Origin: an uncultured Caryophanales bacterium
Lineage (GTDB): Bacteria > Bacillota_I > Bacilli_A > Izemoplasmatales > Hujiaoplasmataceae
Direction of reading: 5' to 3'
Length of the DNA stretch: 28,722 bases
Assembly (NCBI GenBank): GCA_937958685.1
Contig: CALGNF010000134.1
Span: 1-28,722 of the forward strand
Below are positions 27,182 through 28,722 of the stretch, piece after piece. The notes beneath the pieces are model-generated. The model was not told the DNA's origin and did not search any database. It was given only the letters and a program-made list of their open reading frames with translations. Each line of letters starts with the position of its first letter. The first letter of the stretch is position 1. A program made the position numbers and the translations under genes.

Positions 27182-28393
27182 TTAGCTGTTGTCTCTCATG
27201 AATACGTAGAAGGCTCTCTCGCCATCATAATCCTCATCCTCGGCAACGAGATAACCGCTATGGTTGTAGATCGTCAAAGCTGCCTTGCCGGTTTCGGTTT
27301 GAATGATGTCGATGAAAGCTTGCTGCAAGGCGGCGCGCAATACCGGTCCGAGAGAGGAAATGCCCGAAATCGTGTCGTTGTAGATCGGCGTCGTCAAGGC
27401 AACAACCCTGGTTACGGCAAATCTGTCAACTCCAGGATTGGCGGCCTGCCAGGTGGCGTAATTATTGGTCGTAGTGTCGTCATATCTGGCATCAAAGAAC
27501 GTGAAGACGGCGTCGACTTCGTCATTCAAAAGGGCGATGACAGCATTTTGATGACCGCCGATTTGAAACGCGCCGACTTCGCCGTTGGCGGCATTCGGCC
27601 CTTCAGACCAGGGGACAAAATGCAAGTCGTTTTCATAAAGAAGGAATGAAGGATACGTGTAACCGGATCCGGAAGTCGCCGTCTGGGTTCCGACTTTCTT
27701 GCCTGCGAGCCACTGGATGCCTTCAGCCTGATAAGCGGCGTAATCTTCCGTTCTGATCAAAAGCATCGAGTAGTAGGAACTGACTTTGTGGTCCCTGGTG
27801 GTCGCGGCGCTGTATTCGGGGTCGTCATTGGCATTGGCCATGATGATATCTTTGTCGGTGATCTCATTGCCGTCGTCGTCGATCTGGCAAAGATACGCAT
27901 TGCGAACCGATGTCAGCAACACATCGACCGTGTCGGGCTCCTCGGTGGTGACGAACGCGTACTGCTGGGAAGTCAGGAAGCCGACATGAACCTGTTCGGA
28001 AACCATGCCTTCGATGACGGCCGCATAGCTGGTGCCGACGCCGATATAGACACCGATGTCGAAGCCGGCGTCATAGAGCGCTTGTTCAAGCATGTTCTCC
28101 AAGTCTTTGACCAAAGTCAGCTTGGAGGCATTGAACGAGGTGCTGGGTACGAACTGTACAATCAGATTTCTGGGGTATTCCTCGGTGACAACCGGTCTTG
28201 CTGTCGTCGGTGTTGCGGTTGTCGTCGGTGCCGCTGTGGTGGTCGGCGCAACAGTTGTCGGCGCAGCGGTGGTCGGCGCAGCGGTGGTCGGCGCCGCTGT
28301 CGTTGTCGGTGCGGCTGTCGTTGTTGCTTCTTCGCAGGCGAACAGGCCGAACGTGACGAAAGCCAGAAGCAGCAAACTGAGAATCTTCTTCAT
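27182..28393 (-). CDS. phnD: PhnD-type substrate-binding lipoprotein
   Basis: 403 residues. Signal peptide with lipobox LFAC; Cys20 is the predicted lipidation site, so the protein is tethered outside the membrane. Residues ~24-66 are a Thr/Ala/Pro-rich linker. The rest is a two-lobed binding domain of the PhnD/phosphite-binding type: an early NLIVQFVPS strand, a VIEGMVSEQVHVGFLTSQQY segment, a YYSMLLIRTED strand and a NDEVDAVFTF region. It captures the ligand for the PhnC-PhnE-PhnE transporter. No phosphonate lyase, phosphonatase or phosphite dehydrogenase gene is in the window, so the ligand is uncertain (phosphonate, phosphite or other). GGGAGG lies about 8 bases before the ATG. Confidence 0.9.
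   Translation of the reverse strand: MKKILSLLLLAFVTFGLFACEEATTTAAPTTTAAPTTAAPTTAAPTTVAPTTTAAPTTTATPTTARPVVTEEYPRNLIVQFVPSTSFNASKLTLVKDLENMLEQALYDAGFDIGVYIGVGTSYAAVIEGMVSEQVHVGFLTSQQYAFVTTEEPDTVDVLLTSVRNAYLCQIDDDGNEITDKDIIMANANDDPEYSAATTRDHKVSSYYSMLLIRTEDYAAYQAEGIQWLAGKKVGTQTATSGSGYTYPSFLLYENDLHFVPWSEGPNAANGEVGAFQIGGHQNAVIALLNDEVDAVFTFFDARYDDTTTNNYATWQAANPGVDRFAVTRVVALTTPIYNDTISGISSLGPVLRAALQQAFIDIIQTETGKAALTIYNHSGYLVAEDEDYDGERAFYVFMRDNS
28196..28324 (-). repeat. Thr/Ala/Pro-coding tandem repeat in the binding lipoprotein
   Basis: About eight imperfect 15-18-base units code for APTT or APTTT repeats directly after the lipidated cysteine. They form a flexible spacer between the membrane anchor and the binding domain, of a kind common in Gram-positive lipoproteins and possibly glycosylated. 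Such repeats can change in number by slippage. Confidence 0.85.
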
Positions 28394-28442
28394 TTCTTTT
28401 CCTCCCTATTTATTTGTTATGGATTTGTTTCCATACAATCTC

Positions 28443-28470
28443 GTTATAGTTTATTCATCGTCAAAGTCAA
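28443..28470 (-). promoter_or_regulatory. Promoter of the phnDCEE operon
   Basis: Minus strand: TTGACT (28470-28465), 16 bases, TATAAC (28448-28443), about 50 bases before the phnD start. Confidence 0.65.
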
Positions 28471-28485
28471 TGAATCCCGCCAACA

Positions 28486-28508
28486 TTTTCCGTCAAAACG
28501 ACGGAAAA
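28486..28508. promoter_or_regulatory. Perfect inverted repeat just upstream of the phnD -35 box
   Basis: TTTTCCGTC (28486-28494) / GACGGAAAA (28500-28508) is a 9-bp stem with a 5-base spacer, 15 bases upstream of the -35. Position and symmetry suit a regulator-binding site. It has no T run beyond its own arm, so terminator function is less likely. Confidence 0.5.
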
Positions 28509-28585
28509 CGTTTACGCGATTTTCTTTTAAGCGAACGCGGTTTTCCCTTTTGGTGATCGGCGTAGCGAAAATCCCGGTGCGCCCC

Positions 28586-28610
28586 CGAGCGATTTCTTTG
28601 AAATCGCTCG
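28586..28610. repeat. Perfect 11-bp inverted repeat
   Basis: CGAGCGATTTC (28586-28596) / GAAATCGCTCG (28600-28610) has a TTT/AAA spacer. It lies between the tRNA-Glu terminator and the phnD promoter, not followed by a T run on either strand. It may be an operator or a small repeated extragenic element. Confidence 0.5.
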
Positions 28611-28616
28611 CAAACG

Positions 28617-28646
28617 AAAAAAAAGACCCATTCTCCGGAATGGCTC
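28617..28646 (-). terminator. Terminator of tRNA-Glu(TTC)
   Basis: A 9-position stem with one mismatch (28638-28646 with 28625-28633) has a 4-base loop and is followed on the minus strand by eight T. It lies 13 bases after the tRNA CCA end. Confidence 0.85.
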
Positions 28647-28659
28647 TTTTGCTGTTTGC

Positions 28660-28722
28660 TGGTGACCTGTACGGGATTCGAACCCGTGAATGCATGCGTG
28701 AAAGGCATGTGAGTTAACCGTT
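28660..28722 (-). tRNA. tRNA-Glu(TTC), 5' end missing at window edge
   Basis: 63 of an expected 76 nt are present. The anticodon arm is CATGC-CTTTCAC-GCATG with anticodon TTC (reads GAA and GAG, Glu), then a 5-base variable loop, T arm ACGGG-TTCGAAT-CCCGT, acceptor ACAGGTC, A and encoded CCA. The first 13 nt (acceptor 5' strand and half the D arm) are beyond the edge. The last 14 bases of the window are identical to the matching part of the tRNA-Glu(CTC) at 13021-13034. Confidence 0.93.

Noticed and set aside
28205..28330. Tandem repeats considered as a CRISPR array
   Set aside because: The repeats are in frame and encode the Thr/Ala/Pro linker of a lipoprotein; there are no unique spacers.

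Overview
This 28.7 kb window looks like a metagenomic or draft contig from a Gram-positive bacterium of the Bacillota type, possibly a relative of the Erysipelotrichia/Mollicutes-allied lineages; that placement is inference. Supporting signs are AGGAGG-type ribosome binding sites, many promoters with an extended TGn-TATAAT -10 box, a PerR regulator, a lipoprotein with a Thr/Ala/Pro linker, EFR1-type ferredoxins and a clostridial-style glutamyl-tRNA synthetase. TGA is used as a stop, so the standard bacterial code applies. The first 46 bases are Illumina adapter, not biology, so the left edge is a contig end. The right edge falls inside a tRNA gene.

Layout. 47-1309 (+): the tail of an FGGY sugar kinase and a GatD-like polyol(-phosphate) dehydrogenase. 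1487-2629 (-): an aldo/keto reductase with a ferredoxin-like tail. 2887-4518 (+): an NhaC-type Na+/H+ antiporter. 4610-7289 (-): a perR-katG peroxide-defence operon behind two abutting 7-1-7 operators. 7494-8486 (-): a flavodoxin/ferredoxin (EFR1) protein. 8813-12971 is an AT-rich accessory stretch with an acetyltransferase, a second EFR1 protein, a decayed RelE-type toxin, a CPBP protease and much non-coding DNA. 12972-14709 (-): gltX followed directly by tRNA-Glu(CTC). 14792-20235 (-): a heterodimeric ABC exporter followed by a DUF2079 membrane protein. 20362-23218 (-): a second DUF2079 protein, a terminator, then pcm. 23451-24725 (+): an L-cysteine desulfidase-family enzyme. 24770-28393 (-): a PhnD-PhnC-PhnE-PhnE uptake operon. 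28660-28722 (-): a truncated tRNA-Glu(TTC).

The most interesting structure is in the AT-rich stretch. The intact tRNA-Glu(CTC) ends in a strong hairpin terminator. Two decayed copies of the same unit, terminator hairpin plus the last ~20 nt of the tRNA including CCA, lie at 11134-11199 and 9650-9710. They have the same order, strand and similar spacing, and decay increases with distance from the tRNA. This is the pattern expected from successive insertions of integrative elements at a tRNA 3' end, each pushing the older 3' end and terminator outward. No integrase remains, so tandem decay of duplicated tRNA genes is the alternative.

Other notable points are an 18-bp imperfect hairpin inside the coding region of phnC, two perfect hairpins upstream of the phnD promoter, and two DUF2079 paralogues flanking an ABC exporter pair and pcm. 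No CRISPR array, rRNA, complete insertion sequence, phage or obvious antiphage system was seen.
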